Numbered from the stretch's first letter, positions 1 through 5,283 are shown. The stretch is DNA of 5,283 nucleotides from CAZAGT01 sp964484515 (GCA_964484515.1 CAZAGT010000357.1:1-5283), one strand, 5' to 3'. Made by a program: numbers and translations. The notes: generated by a model from the letters alone, not told the origin.

Positions 1-1657
1 GGAAGGTGACCGGCCCGACTTTTTCACTCATGCCCCAGTTGCAGACCATACGGCGCGCGAGCTGGGTCGCCTTTTTGAGATCGTCGCCCGCACCCGAAGT
101 AATGTCCTCGCACACGACTTTTTCAGCGGCGCGGCCGCCCAGCATGATCGCGATTCGGCCGCGGAGATACGTGCGGCTGAGGTTGTGACGGTCCTTCTCC
201 GGGATCTGCTCGGTCGCACCCAGGGAACGGCCGCGCGGAATCACGGTCACCTTTTCGAGCGGGTCCGCGCCGGGATAGATCCGAGCCACCAGGGCGTGGC
301 CGGCCTCGTGATATGCAATGACCCTTTTCTCATCCTCCAGGATCAGGTCCTCGCGCTCAATGCCCATGATGATCTTGTCCCTGGCTTCATCAAACTCTTC
401 GGCGGCCACCTGATGCTTGTTCCGGCGCGCCGCCAGCAGGGCCGCCTCGTTGACCAGGTTCTTGAGCTCCGCGCCCGAGAAGCCGACCGTCCGTTTCGCC
501 GTTCTCGCCAAGTCCACATCGTCGGCCAACGGCATCTCGCGGGTATGCACGCGCAGGATCTCTTCTCGCGCCTTTTGCTCCGGGATTTCCAGCGTGATCT
601 GCCGGTCGAAGCGTCCCGGCCGCACGAGGGCCGGGTCGAGCACGTCAGGCCGGTTCGTGGCCGCGAGCACGACGACGTGCTCATGGGGCGCAAACCCGTC
701 CATCTCGGACAGGATCTGATTCAGGGTTTGCTCCCTTTCATCGTGGCCGCCGCCCAGGCCGGTGCCCCGCACCCGGCCAATCGAATCGAGCTCGTCCACA
801 AAGATGATCGTCGGCGCATCCTTCTTGGCATTCGAAAACATGTCCCGCACCCGCGACGCCCCGACCCCCACGAACATCTCGATGAACTCGGATCCGCTGA
901 TACTGTAAAAGGGCACGTCGGCTTCGCCGGCAACGGCCCGCGCCATAAGCGTCTTGCCGACGCCCGGCGGTCCCACGAGCAGGATTCCCCGCGGCAGCTC
1001 GCCGCCCAACGCCGAGTATTTCGCCGGTTCTTTCAGAAAGTCGACGACCTCCTGGAGTTCTTTTTTGGCATGGCTCAGACCGGCCACATCCCGAAAGGTC
1101 ACATCACTCGTCGATTTGGTGTACAACTTGGCCTTCGATTTCGCGAAGCCAAACAGGCCTCCGGCCCCTCCCATCCGTTCCTGAAACCGCTTGCTCGACC
1201 AGATGAAGAACCCGATGATCAGCACCCATGGGAGTAAACTCACCACAAGGGTCCAGAACCAGGAGCGCTCTTCGGTCTGGGCATCGATACGCACGCCTTG
1301 CTTTTCGAGCAGCCCGAGCAGATCCGGGTCTCCAAATGAGGGCATCGTCGTCTTAAAGCCCTCATATTGAGGCGTTCGCTTCTTGCCAAACAAGGTATCG
1401 CGCGGCTTGCCCTTCACAGGCTTCTTGAAGTTCCCGGTGATCTCCTGGCCCCTGACGGTGATCCGGCTGACATTGCCCTGGCGGACCTTCTGTTTGAAGT
1501 CGGAATAGGAGAGCGACATGCGTTCAACGGCGCCGAGGTGGCCGAAAAAGTAGAGCACGAAGAGCCATAATAGGCCGAGCCAGAGGATCGCCTTCCAATT
1601 GTAAGATTTCCGCGGCGGCAGCCCTTTTGGGGACGAAAGAGTGCGTTTATCGTTCAC
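1..1657 (-). CDS. ftsH: ATP-dependent zinc metalloprotease FtsH, C-terminus beyond the window
   Basis: Membrane-anchored AAA+ protease that unfolds and degrades misfolded membrane proteins and short-lived cytoplasmic regulators. The 552 visible codons give TM1 at about residues 23-41, a periplasmic domain of about 92 residues, TM2 at about 134-153, then the AAA module: Walker A GPPGVGKT (229-236), pore motif FVGVG, Walker B with D288-E289, and a second region of homology with arginine fingers R346 and R349. The protease domain carries HEAGH (450-454) and a TSGAGDDL motif whose D526 should be the third zinc ligand. All catalytic residues are present. The GTG start is fixed by AGGAGGA 7 bases upstream and by an in-frame TAG at 1670-1672, which excludes an earlier start. 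Oddities are Val instead of the usual Thr in Walker A and a basic insertion in the periplasmic domain. Family members are usually 600-660 residues, so about 50-100 residues are missing off the left edge. The membrane protein gene at 1752-2156 lies just upstream on the same strand. Confidence 0.97.
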   Translation of the reverse strand, partial: MNDKRTLSSPKGLPPRKSYNWKAILWLGLLWLFVLYFFGHLGAVERMSLSYSDFKQKVRQGNVSRITVRGQEITGNFKKPVKGKPRDTLFGKKRTPQYEGFKTTMPSFGDPDLLGLLEKQGVRIDAQTEERSWFWTLVVSLLPWVLIIGFFIWSSKRFQERMGGAGGLFGFAKSKAKLYTKSTSDVTFRDVAGLSHAKKELQEVVDFLKEPAKYSALGGELPRGILLVGPPGVGKTLMARAVAGEADVPFYSISGSEFIEMFVGVGASRVRDMFSNAKKDAPTIIFVDELDSIGRVRGTGLGGGHDEREQTLNQILSEMDGFAPHEHVVVLAATNRPDVLDPALVRPGRFDRQITLEIPEQKAREEILRVHTREMPLADDVDLARTAKRTVGFSGAELKNLVNEAALLAARRNKHQVAAEEFDEARDKIIMGIEREDLILEDEKRVIAYHEAGHALVARIYPGADPLEKVTVIPRGRSLGATEQIPEKDRHNLSRTYLRGRIAIMLGGRAAEKVVCEDITSGAGDDLKKATQLARRMVCNWGMSEKVGPVTF

Positions 1658-1664
1658 GAAATGT

Positions 1665-1671
1665 TCCTCCT
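1665..1671 (-). promoter_or_regulatory. Shine-Dalgarno site of ftsH
   Basis: AGGAGGA on the minus strand, 7 bases before the GTG at 1657. It is near-perfectly complementary to the 16S rRNA tail, and it decides the non-ATG start. Confidence 0.85.
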
Positions 1672-1751
1672 AGGGTGGATACTCCCGGTACCCGTTGGAA
1701 AATGCCCTTCTTCCTCTCGCAGGTCTCGGTCTCAATTCATGCTATCTGTCT

Positions 1752-2156
1752 TCAGAGGACGTAACGCCCGATGACAGCGGCGGCCAGGACGATAAGCAGG
1801 ACCCAGTAGAAGAGGCTCAACGTGATATAGGCCGTCTCCTCCAGCGCCTTTTTTTGTTGCATCTCCTCCAGCAAATCCAGGGTCTCTTGTCGGCTGTGGG
1901 GTGCCTTCGGCGATCCCGTGGCCACGAGCGCCAGGGCGACGATTAGGCCTGCGAGGAGAAATCCGAGCCAGTGGATTCCCCCCACGTCCGGACCGAGAGG
2001 TCTGATCCAGACTCCCCCGGCCCAGGCGGCCAGGAATAGAAGCAGGAAGAGCCAAAGCAGGCCGCTCCGCCGCCCCGCCCTGCGAGTGAACAGAAAGGAA
2101 AGCGCGGTCAGGACGGCGGCAACGACGGCCGCGAGTACGAATTCGAGAACAAACAT
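1752..2156 (-). CDS. Four-helix membrane protein of unknown function, upstream of ftsH
   Basis: A 134-residue protein that I do not recognise as a named family. Four hydrophobic segments are visible at about residues 2-23, 32-51, 63-80 and 109-130. The charged loop TRRAGRR (24-30) and the longer polar loop at about 81-108 (SRQETLDLLEEMQQKK, likely an amphipathic helix) would both be cytoplasmic by the positive-inside rule, placing both termini outside. The ATG at 2156 is the first usable start. A GGAGGT lies about 14 bases upstream, farther than ideal, so initiation may be modest. The stop is 94 bases before the ftsH start, on the same strand, with no obvious terminator between, so co-transcription is plausible. 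A role in helping or restraining FtsH at the membrane is inference from position only. The overlapping antisense and alternative-frame ORFs here lack this clear helix pattern. Confidence 0.75.
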   Translation of the reverse strand: MFVLEFVLAAVVAAVLTALSFLFTRRAGRRSGLLWLFLLLFLAAWAGGVWIRPLGPDVGGIHWLGFLLAGLIVALALVATGSPKAPHSRQETLDLLEEMQQKKALEETAYITLSLFYWVLLIVLAAAVIGRYVL

Positions 2157-2215
2157 GACTTCGGGATGAGACCTCCGATTTACCTTTCCTCGAGGTTAAG
2201 CAATTCTACGTTTAT

Positions 2216-2249
2216 CCGCCATCCTGACGCTGCTAAACCCTCAGGCGGG
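2216..2249. repeat. Imperfect inverted repeat in the divergent spacer
   Basis: CCGCC at 2216-2220 and CCTGA at 2223-2227 face TCAGG at 2241-2245 followed by CGGG. The arms can pair as CCGCC+TGA with TCAGGCGG if a few bases on the left arm bulge out. There is no T-run on either side, so a terminator is unlikely. It could be an operator or a fortuitous stem. Confidence 0.25.
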
Positions 2250-2353
2250 TTCACGATTCGCAGTTATGGTGTCCTACAGCTCTCTAACGATCCTGTTGCG
2301 CGTCAATCAGGTATGGTTTCATGCAACATCAAAGATATCAAAAGACAAAACCT

Positions 2354-2382
2354 TTGAACCGTGAACCTAATTTTACTATAGC
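2354..2382 (+). promoter_or_regulatory. Candidate sigma-70 promoter for the STAS-like gene
   Basis: TTGAAC at 2354-2359 and TATAGC at 2377-2382 are separated by 17 bases, each matching four of six consensus positions. The surroundings are AT-rich. Transcription would begin near 2389 and give an untranslated leader of about 220 bases before the ATG at 2609. Confidence 0.35.
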
Positions 2383-2550
2383 AAACGACTCGCAGGCCGC
2401 AAATGGGGTCAATCCCGTATTTCGGCGGGAGAGGTCTCTACGATAATTCGTGAAGCCCCGCATCTCTCCGGAAGGACTGCTCCCCGCATTCGGAAATATC
2501 CTAGAGAAAATCCGGAGTCTCCCGATTGCACGGCTCCCGGTGGTCGCTTA

Positions 2551-2591
2551 CCCTCAGATGGCTGAGGGATGGCCATCCAGACGGCCTGGAT
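2551..2591 (+). promoter_or_regulatory. Tandem stem-loops directly upstream of the STAS-like gene's ribosome site
   Basis: The first hairpin has a perfect 7-bp stem, CCCTCAG (2551-2557) with CTGAGGG (2562-2568), and a 4-base loop. The second has a perfect 6-bp stem, ATCCAG (2575-2580) with CTGGAT (2586-2591), and a 5-base loop. The second ends 4 bases before the Shine-Dalgarno. Upstream in the same leader, CTCCGGA (2466-2472) can pair with TCCGGAG (2511-2517), and TCCCG (2413-2417) with CGGGA (2426-2430). There is no T-run, so these are not intrinsic terminators. A role in translation control or mRNA stability is inference. No known riboswitch class is recognised. Confidence 0.4.
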
Positions 2592-2595
2592 CGAA

Positions 2596-2601
2596 GGGAG
2601 G
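2596..2601 (+). promoter_or_regulatory. Shine-Dalgarno site that sets the STAS-like start
   Basis: GGGAGG lies 7 bases before ATG at 2609. The same frame is open back to a GTG at 2450, but that codon has no ribosome site and the residues between do not resemble the domain, so this site decides for the shorter 87-residue product. Confidence 0.8.
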
Positions 2602-2608
2602 AAAAGAT

Positions 2609-2872
2609 ATGGCATCCAACTTTGAAATCCACCCTGAACGGCACAACGGACTCCTGCACCTGCGCCTGAAAGGCGATCTGGACGGCTCGTCGGCCCACGT
2701 ACTGCTGCGAACCCTCAGGCGCAACCAGCCTCACGAGGAAAAGATCCTTGTGGACGTGAGCGGATTGAAGAACGTCTACCCCTTTGGATGGAATATCCTG
2801 GAACGCAACCTGCCGGACCTGAGGGGGCAATCAGGCGAGATCATCTTCTCAGGCGAAATCGGCCCTCTTTAG
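2609..2872 (+). CDS. Small STAS-like domain protein (anti-sigma-antagonist fold)
   Basis: An 87-residue soluble protein that is a single domain. The pattern resembles STAS/SpoIIAA-type proteins: a first strand (LLHLRLKGDLDG, about 15-26), a helix (SSAHVLLRTLRRN, about 27-39), a central strand (KILVDVSGLK, about 45-54), a helix (WNILERNLPDL, about 61-71) and a last strand (GEIIFSG, about 76-82). In classical members the loop after the central strand reads D-S-S-G and carries the phosphorylated serine. Here the aligned residues are Y57-P58-F59-G60, so phospho-switching at that site looks lost. STAS domains usually have about 100 residues, so this one is short. STAS proteins bind anti-sigma factors or kinases or scaffold signalling complexes; the partner here is unknown. 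The gene ends with tandem TAG codons. The kinase gene starts 200 bases downstream on the same strand, which may link them functionally. The domain call is by pattern, not alignment. Confidence 0.7.
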   Translation: MASNFEIHPERHNGLLHLRLKGDLDGSSAHVLLRTLRRNQPHEEKILVDVSGLKNVYPFGWNILERNLPDLRGQSGEIIFSGEIGPL

Positions 2873-2936
2873 TAGTCGGCTCCCTATTGACGATGCGTTC
2901 CAGTCAGGAGTCCCTTTTCCCCATAGACACCTCTTC

Positions 2937-2965
2937 TTGAAAACCTCCACAGATTCGGGTAATCT
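2937..2965 (+). promoter_or_regulatory. Weak candidate promoter for the kinase gene
   Basis: TTGAAA (2937-2942, five of six consensus positions) and TAATCT (2960-2965, three of six) lie 17 bases apart, about 107 bases before the kinase start. The -10 match is poor and overlaps the stem-loop at 2949-2967, so this reading competes with the terminator reading. Confidence 0.22.
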
Positions 2966-2970
2966 GTTTT
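2949..2970 (+). terminator. Possible weak intrinsic terminator after the STAS-like gene
   Basis: ACAGATT (2949-2955) pairs perfectly with AATCTGT (2961-2967) around a 5-base loop CGGGT, and the right arm runs into TTTT (2967-2970). The geometry fits a Rho-independent terminator, but the stem is AT-rich and the T-run short, so termination would be partial at best. Confidence 0.3.
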
Positions 2971-3072
2971 CTGGTCATTTCCGGCTTTCATCCATCCCAT
3001 GTCACCGAAAGCGGCGTCCGGCCGCGAGCCGTCGCTGCGAGGACTCCGGGATCGTCACAGGGATAAGGAACT

Positions 3073-4203
3073 ATGAATAACGTCAAGGGCGAAACAGGCG
3101 TTAAGGCTTTTATGCTGGCCGAGATCGGCCCGAGTCCCATTAAGGTCCTGCTCGTAGATGACGACGAGGACGATTACATCATCGTCCGGGACCTCCTGGC
3201 CGAGATCCCGCTGGTCGGGTTCGTCTTGGAGTGGTCGCGCGCCCGTGTTAACGCGTGGGAATTAATCGAACGAAACCAATACGACGTCTGTCTCATGGAC
3301 TACGTCCTCGGCGATGGCGACGGGATTGAACTCTTACGGGAATTTCGGCGGAGGGGGTTCACCGGGCCGATCATTATGCTGACCGGTCAGGGGGACCGCC
3401 AGATTGATCTGCAGGCCATGAAGGAGGGGGCGATGGACTACCTGGAGAAAGGCGCCCTCAATGCTACCCTGCTTGAGCGGTCCATACGATACGCCCTTCA
3501 GCGCGAAAGGACGCTCGCAGAGCTGCGCAAATCCGAGGAGCAGCTGAGGGTGCTTTCCACCAAGCTTGTCGAAGCTCAGGAAAAGGAGCGAGAAATCGTT
3601 GCGAAGGACATCCACGACAGTATCGGTTCGAATCTGGCAGCGGTGAAGTACGGCCTGGAAGAAAAGCTCAGCCGCATGGTTCGCCGTGAAAAGTCAACGG
3701 AAGGTATCACGTTGGAGCAACTCCTCACTATCGTTCGGGAGACCATTGAAGAGACCCAGAGGGTCTGTACGGACTTGCGGCCCCCGATGCTGGATGACAT
3801 CGGAATCCTTGCCACGATTCAATGGATGAGCCAGAAATTCCAGAAGATCTATACGGGGGTCCGAATCGAAAAGCAAATCGATCTGCATGAGGAGCACATT
3901 CCCGAGGGACTGAAGATCGTCATCTACAGGATCCTGCAGGAGGCCCTGAACAATACCTGCAAACACAGCGGCGCCGATACGGTTCGTCTCCGCCTGGCGA
4001 AAAGGGAAGATCGACTGGAGCTCGAGATCGAGGATAACGGCCGCGGGCTCGAGTGGACGGGCTCCCGTTTCAAAGACCACCCCCTGGGCGGCGGCATGGG
4101 ATTGGCGACGATGAGGGAGCGCGCGGAGCTTTCCGGCGGCGTATTCGAGATCGGCTCCGAAAGGGGAAAGGGGACCCGGATTCGGGCACGCTGGCCCGTT
4201 TAG
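3073..4203 (+). CDS. Soluble hybrid histidine kinase: receiver domain + HisKA_3 + HATPase (NarL-partner type)
   Basis: A 376-residue cytoplasmic protein with no membrane segment. Residues about 23-142 form a receiver domain with acidic pocket D29-D31, phospho-acceptor D76 (CLMDYVLGDGDG), T104 and K126. A likely coiled-coil linker (about 143-172) leads to a HisKA_3 dimerisation helix, EREIVAKDIHDSIGSNL, with phospho-acceptor H181. The HATPase_c domain follows, with the N-box around E290 and N294 (EALNNTCKH), DNGRG (321-325) and a glycine-rich GGGMGL (339-344). All catalytic residues appear intact. HisKA_3 kinases normally phosphorylate NarL/LuxR-type regulators, and one lies convergently 9 bases away. 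No PAS, GAF or ligand-binding domain is visible, so the receiver is probably the input, phosphorylated by another kinase (inference). The ATG at 3073 has AAGGA only 3 bases upstream, a tight spacing. An alternative ATG at 3112 would keep the whole receiver domain. Confidence 0.92.
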   Translation: MNNVKGETGVKAFMLAEIGPSPIKVLLVDDDEDDYIIVRDLLAEIPLVGFVLEWSRARVNAWELIERNQYDVCLMDYVLGDGDGIELLREFRRRGFTGPIIMLTGQGDRQIDLQAMKEGAMDYLEKGALNATLLERSIRYALQRERTLAELRKSEEQLRVLSTKLVEAQEKEREIVAKDIHDSIGSNLAAVKYGLEEKLSRMVRREKSTEGITLEQLLTIVRETIEETQRVCTDLRPPMLDDIGILATIQWMSQKFQKIYTGVRIEKQIDLHEEHIPEGLKIVIYRILQEALNNTCKHSGADTVRLRLAKREDRLELEIEDNGRGLEWTGSRFKDHPLGGGMGLATMRERAELSGGVFEIGSERGKGTRIRARWPV

Positions 4204-4212
4204 CACGGGATC

Positions 4213-4872
4213 CTACTCTCTTACGACGAGTCCTTTTTCAATCGCATAGGCCGTGAGGGCCGATGCGGTGTGTAGATTCAGTTTTTGCATGATATTCGCC
4301 CGATGCTTTTCGACGGTCTTCGGGCTGATACAGAGATAATCCGCGATCTCCTTGTTTTGATAACCCTCGCCGACCAGCTTCAGGATTTCTTTTTCGCGCT
4401 GCGTCAGGGTGTCGAAGGAAGAGGTCTTCTTGATGGTCCTCTTCCCCTCCAGGTATCCCTCCAGCACAAGACCCGAAATCTCCGGACTCACATACGTCTT
4501 GCCCGCCAAAACGCTCCTTATCGCCACGAGCAACTCATCGTGGTCAGAGGATTTCAAGCAATAGCCGTCCCCGCCCGATTTGAAGACCTCGAGGATGTAA
4601 TCCTCATGCTTGAACATGGTCAGCGCCAGGATCTTTGTTTCGGGCGATCGCTGCTTGATCTCCTTGATGACGGCGATTCCGTCCATCTTGGGCATGTTGA
4701 GATCCAGAAGGACCAGATCAGGATTGTTCGCGTTGATGCTCCGGATGGCCTCGACGCCGTCCCCGGCCTCGCCCACGACTTCGAGGTCGTCATGCAGGCT
4801 CAGCAAGGACTGCAATCCCTGCCTTAGTATCTTGTGGTCCTCAACGATTACGAGTCGCTTTTTGGCTTGCAT
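4213..4872 (-). CDS. NarL/LuxR-family two-component response regulator
   Basis: A 219-residue DNA-binding regulator. The receiver domain (about 5-122) has the acidic pair E11-D12, phospho-acceptor D57 (LVLLDLNMPKMDG), T85 and K107. The C-terminal LuxR-type helix-turn-helix (about 155-215) has the typical LTQREKEIL start, followed by NKEIADYLCISPKTVEKHR with the recognition helix around TVEKHRANI. Phosphorylation should promote dimerisation and binding to target promoters. The ATG at 4872 is chosen because GGGAG lies 8 bases upstream; the frame also opens from a TTG at 4911, but the added 13 residues do not belong to the fold. The gene faces the REC-kinase gene tail to tail, with 9 bases between stop codons, and a HisKA_3 kinase is the expected partner of this family. 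Target genes cannot be read from the sequence. Confidence 0.95.
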   Translation of the reverse strand: MQAKKRLVIVEDHKILRQGLQSLLSLHDDLEVVGEAGDGVEAIRSINANNPDLVLLDLNMPKMDGIAVIKEIKQRSPETKILALTMFKHEDYILEVFKSGGDGYCLKSSDHDELLVAIRSVLAGKTYVSPEISGLVLEGYLEGKRTIKKTSSFDTLTQREKEILKLVGEGYQNKEIADYLCISPKTVEKHRANIMQKLNLHTASALTAYAIEKGLVVRE

Positions 4873-4880
4873 GGCAGATG

Positions 4881-4885
4881 CTCCC
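4881..4885 (-). promoter_or_regulatory. Shine-Dalgarno site of the response regulator
   Basis: GGGAG on the minus strand, 8 bases before ATG at 4872. It supports this start over the upstream TTG at 4911. Confidence 0.65.
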
Positions 4886-4982
4886 GAAGGCCAAGACCTT
4901 CTGCGCCCCAATGCCGGAGCGCCCCACGATGAATACAGGATTCACCTTATATCTTCGTGTCCAGGAAGGATTTATGCTCCCA

Positions 4983-5120
4983 TCAGCCGCTTATCGCCGG
5001 CCCCCGAAGTTTGACGATGCGCCGTCCGTTGTATTCGTAAGCCTTTTCGCCGTGAGCGGGAATCGATCTTGGCCAGGTATCATCGTATATATCATTCAAT
5101 ACGGCCAGAGTAAACTTCAA
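4983..5120 (-). CDS. Possible 45-residue protein with TTG start
   Basis: Not recognised. The product begins MKFTLAVLNDIYDDTWPRS and ends VKLRGPAISG; it is soluble, with no signal peptide or membrane segment. GGAG lies 5 bases before the TTG at 5120, a good ribosome site. The TTG overlaps the TGA that ends the upstream coding-like stretch (TTGA), the geometry seen in translationally coupled gene pairs. Against it are its short length, its rare start codon and the broken state of its upstream neighbour. It may be a real small protein, or the tail of a gene that has decayed or been frameshifted. It lies 110 bases upstream of the response regulator on the same strand. Confidence 0.35.
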   Translation of the reverse strand: MKFTLAVLNDIYDDTWPRSIPAHGEKAYEYNGRRIVKLRGPAISG

Positions 5121-5263
5121 TCGCTCTCCAGCGGATACTCCAATTTGCGGACCGTCGGGTCGTAGAGCTCCTGCGGGGTATTCAGCTAGCTAGTGTCGAT
5201 CCAGAAATACAAACCAGGCACTAGCGAAGTTTCCAGATCAGAAATGAGAATTTTTTCGCAAGA
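5117..5263 (-). pseudogene. Coding-like remnant interrupted by an in-frame TAG
   Basis: One minus-strand frame reads 25 sense codons (including EKILISDLETSLVPG and LYFWIDTS), a TAG at 5186-5188, then 22 more sense codons (NTPQELYDPTVRKLEYPLES) to TGA at 5117-5119. The second part has strongly G/C-biased third positions like the confident genes here, suggesting real former coding. No ATG opens the frame, and a TGA at 5264-5266 closes it upstream; a GTG at 5221 would give only 11 codons before the TAG. The simplest reading is a decayed or truncated gene. Two unrelated stretches joined at a junction near 5186-5225 are also possible. The parent family is not recognised. Confidence 0.3.
5189..5225. 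repeat. 7-bp inverted repeat with clustered CTAG sites
   Basis: GCTAGTG (5189-5195) is the exact reverse complement of CACTAGC (5219-5225), 23 bases apart. CTAG occurs three times between 5186 and 5224, although this tetramer is scarce in most bacterial genomes and seen only about twice elsewhere in the window. It could be a repressor or recombinase site, or chance. Confidence 0.3.
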
Positions 5264-5283
5264 TCAAGAAAATCAAGGGATTG

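Larger units (their letters stand above)
2157..2608. other. 452-base spacer between divergent genes
   Basis: No convincing gene is seen. The left part (about 2190-2400) is richer in A and T than the flanking genes and should hold promoters for both directions; only the rightward one is visible with any support (2354-2382). The right part (about 2400-2608) is a leader with several inverted repeats ending at the Shine-Dalgarno of the STAS-like gene. A 63-codon plus-strand ORF at 2166-2357 starts with no ribosome site and has an unstructured composition, so it is not called. No tRNA-like or CRISPR-like structure was found. Confidence 0.6.
4873..5283. other. 411-base right-end region without a confident gene
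   Basis: This stretch holds the upstream region of the response regulator, where no good sigma-70 or sigma-54 promoter is seen apart from an isolated TATAAG on the minus strand near 4950. It also holds a doubtful 45-codon ORF (4983-5120, minus), a broken coding-like stretch (5117-5263, minus), and an AT-rich edge from about 5200 onward. A plus-strand ORF at 4878-5165 has no ribosome site and no recognisable composition. A plus-strand frame open from GTG 5193 to the edge cannot be judged on 30 codons. Confidence 0.5.

Noticed and set aside
185..1237. 350-codon plus-strand open frame
   Set aside because: It lies antisense to ftsH, whose motifs are unmistakable. Its product is Arg/His/Pro-rich with no domain pattern, as expected for a shadow of a GC-biased gene.
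2166..2357. 63-codon plus-strand ORF in the divergent spacer
   Set aside because: No Shine-Dalgarno, composition unlike the confident genes, and it occupies the expected promoter region.
2450..2608. N-terminal extension of the STAS-like protein from GTG 2450
   Set aside because: No ribosome site precedes the GTG, the 53 residues look unstructured, and a strong Shine-Dalgarno precedes the internal ATG at 2609.
2971..2990. Sigma-54-like site (GG and GC elements) upstream of the kinase
   Set aside because: The GG and GC are 9 rather than 10 bases apart and the flanking consensus is poor.
3011..3025. GCGGC/GCCGC hairpin in the kinase leader
   Set aside because: A 5-bp GC stem in GC-rich DNA is common by chance, and it is neither next to a T-run nor to the ribosome site.
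3694..4206. 170-codon minus-strand open frame
   Set aside because: It is antisense to the kinase's HisKA_3 and HATPase domains; a shadow.
4285..4827. 180-codon plus-strand open frame
   Set aside because: It is antisense to the response regulator, which has all family residues. No ribosome site and no recognisable fold.
5193..5283. Plus-strand ORF from GTG 5193 open to the window edge
   Set aside because: Only 30 codons are visible, with no ribosome site before the GTG or the internal ATG at 5244, and the opposite strand reads better as coding.

Overview
The window looks like chromosomal DNA of a free-living, probably Gram-negative bacterium. Coding GC is moderately high, initiation codons are mixed ATG and GTG, and Shine-Dalgarno sites are strong. 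The gene content (a membrane AAA protease, a STAS-like small protein, a REC-headed NarL-type histidine kinase and a NarL-type regulator) would suit Nitrospirota, NC10 or deltaproteobacteria-like lineages. This taxonomic guess is weak because no marker gene is present.

Layout. The left third (1-2156) is on the minus strand. A four-helix membrane protein of unknown function (1752-2156) is followed by ftsH (1657 down to the window edge, C-terminus missing). From 2157 to 2608 there is a 452-base spacer between divergent genes. It holds a candidate promoter and a leader with stem-loops directly upstream of an 87-residue STAS-like protein (2609-2872, plus). After about 200 bases comes a soluble 376-residue kinase (3073-4203, plus) with an N-terminal receiver domain, a HisKA_3 dimerisation/phosphoacceptor helix and a HATPase domain. 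Facing it, with only 9 bases between the stop codons, is a NarL/LuxR-type response regulator (4213-4872, minus).

The right end (4873-5283) has no confident gene. It contains a possible 45-residue ORF with a TTG start and a good Shine-Dalgarno. Just upstream is a short coding-like stretch interrupted by an in-frame TAG, probably a gene remnant, inside an AT-richer patch with clustered CTAG sites.

How the parts may work together. The kinase has no membrane or ligand-sensing domain, so its input is probably phosphorylation of its own receiver domain by another kinase. The adjacent regulator is the obvious output partner. The STAS-like protein may belong to the same signalling locus. FtsH and the membrane protein form a separate quality-control unit. 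I did not find a clearly novel system. The points most worth checking are the REC-kinase/regulator pair, the structured leader of the STAS-like gene, and the broken coding stretch at the right end.
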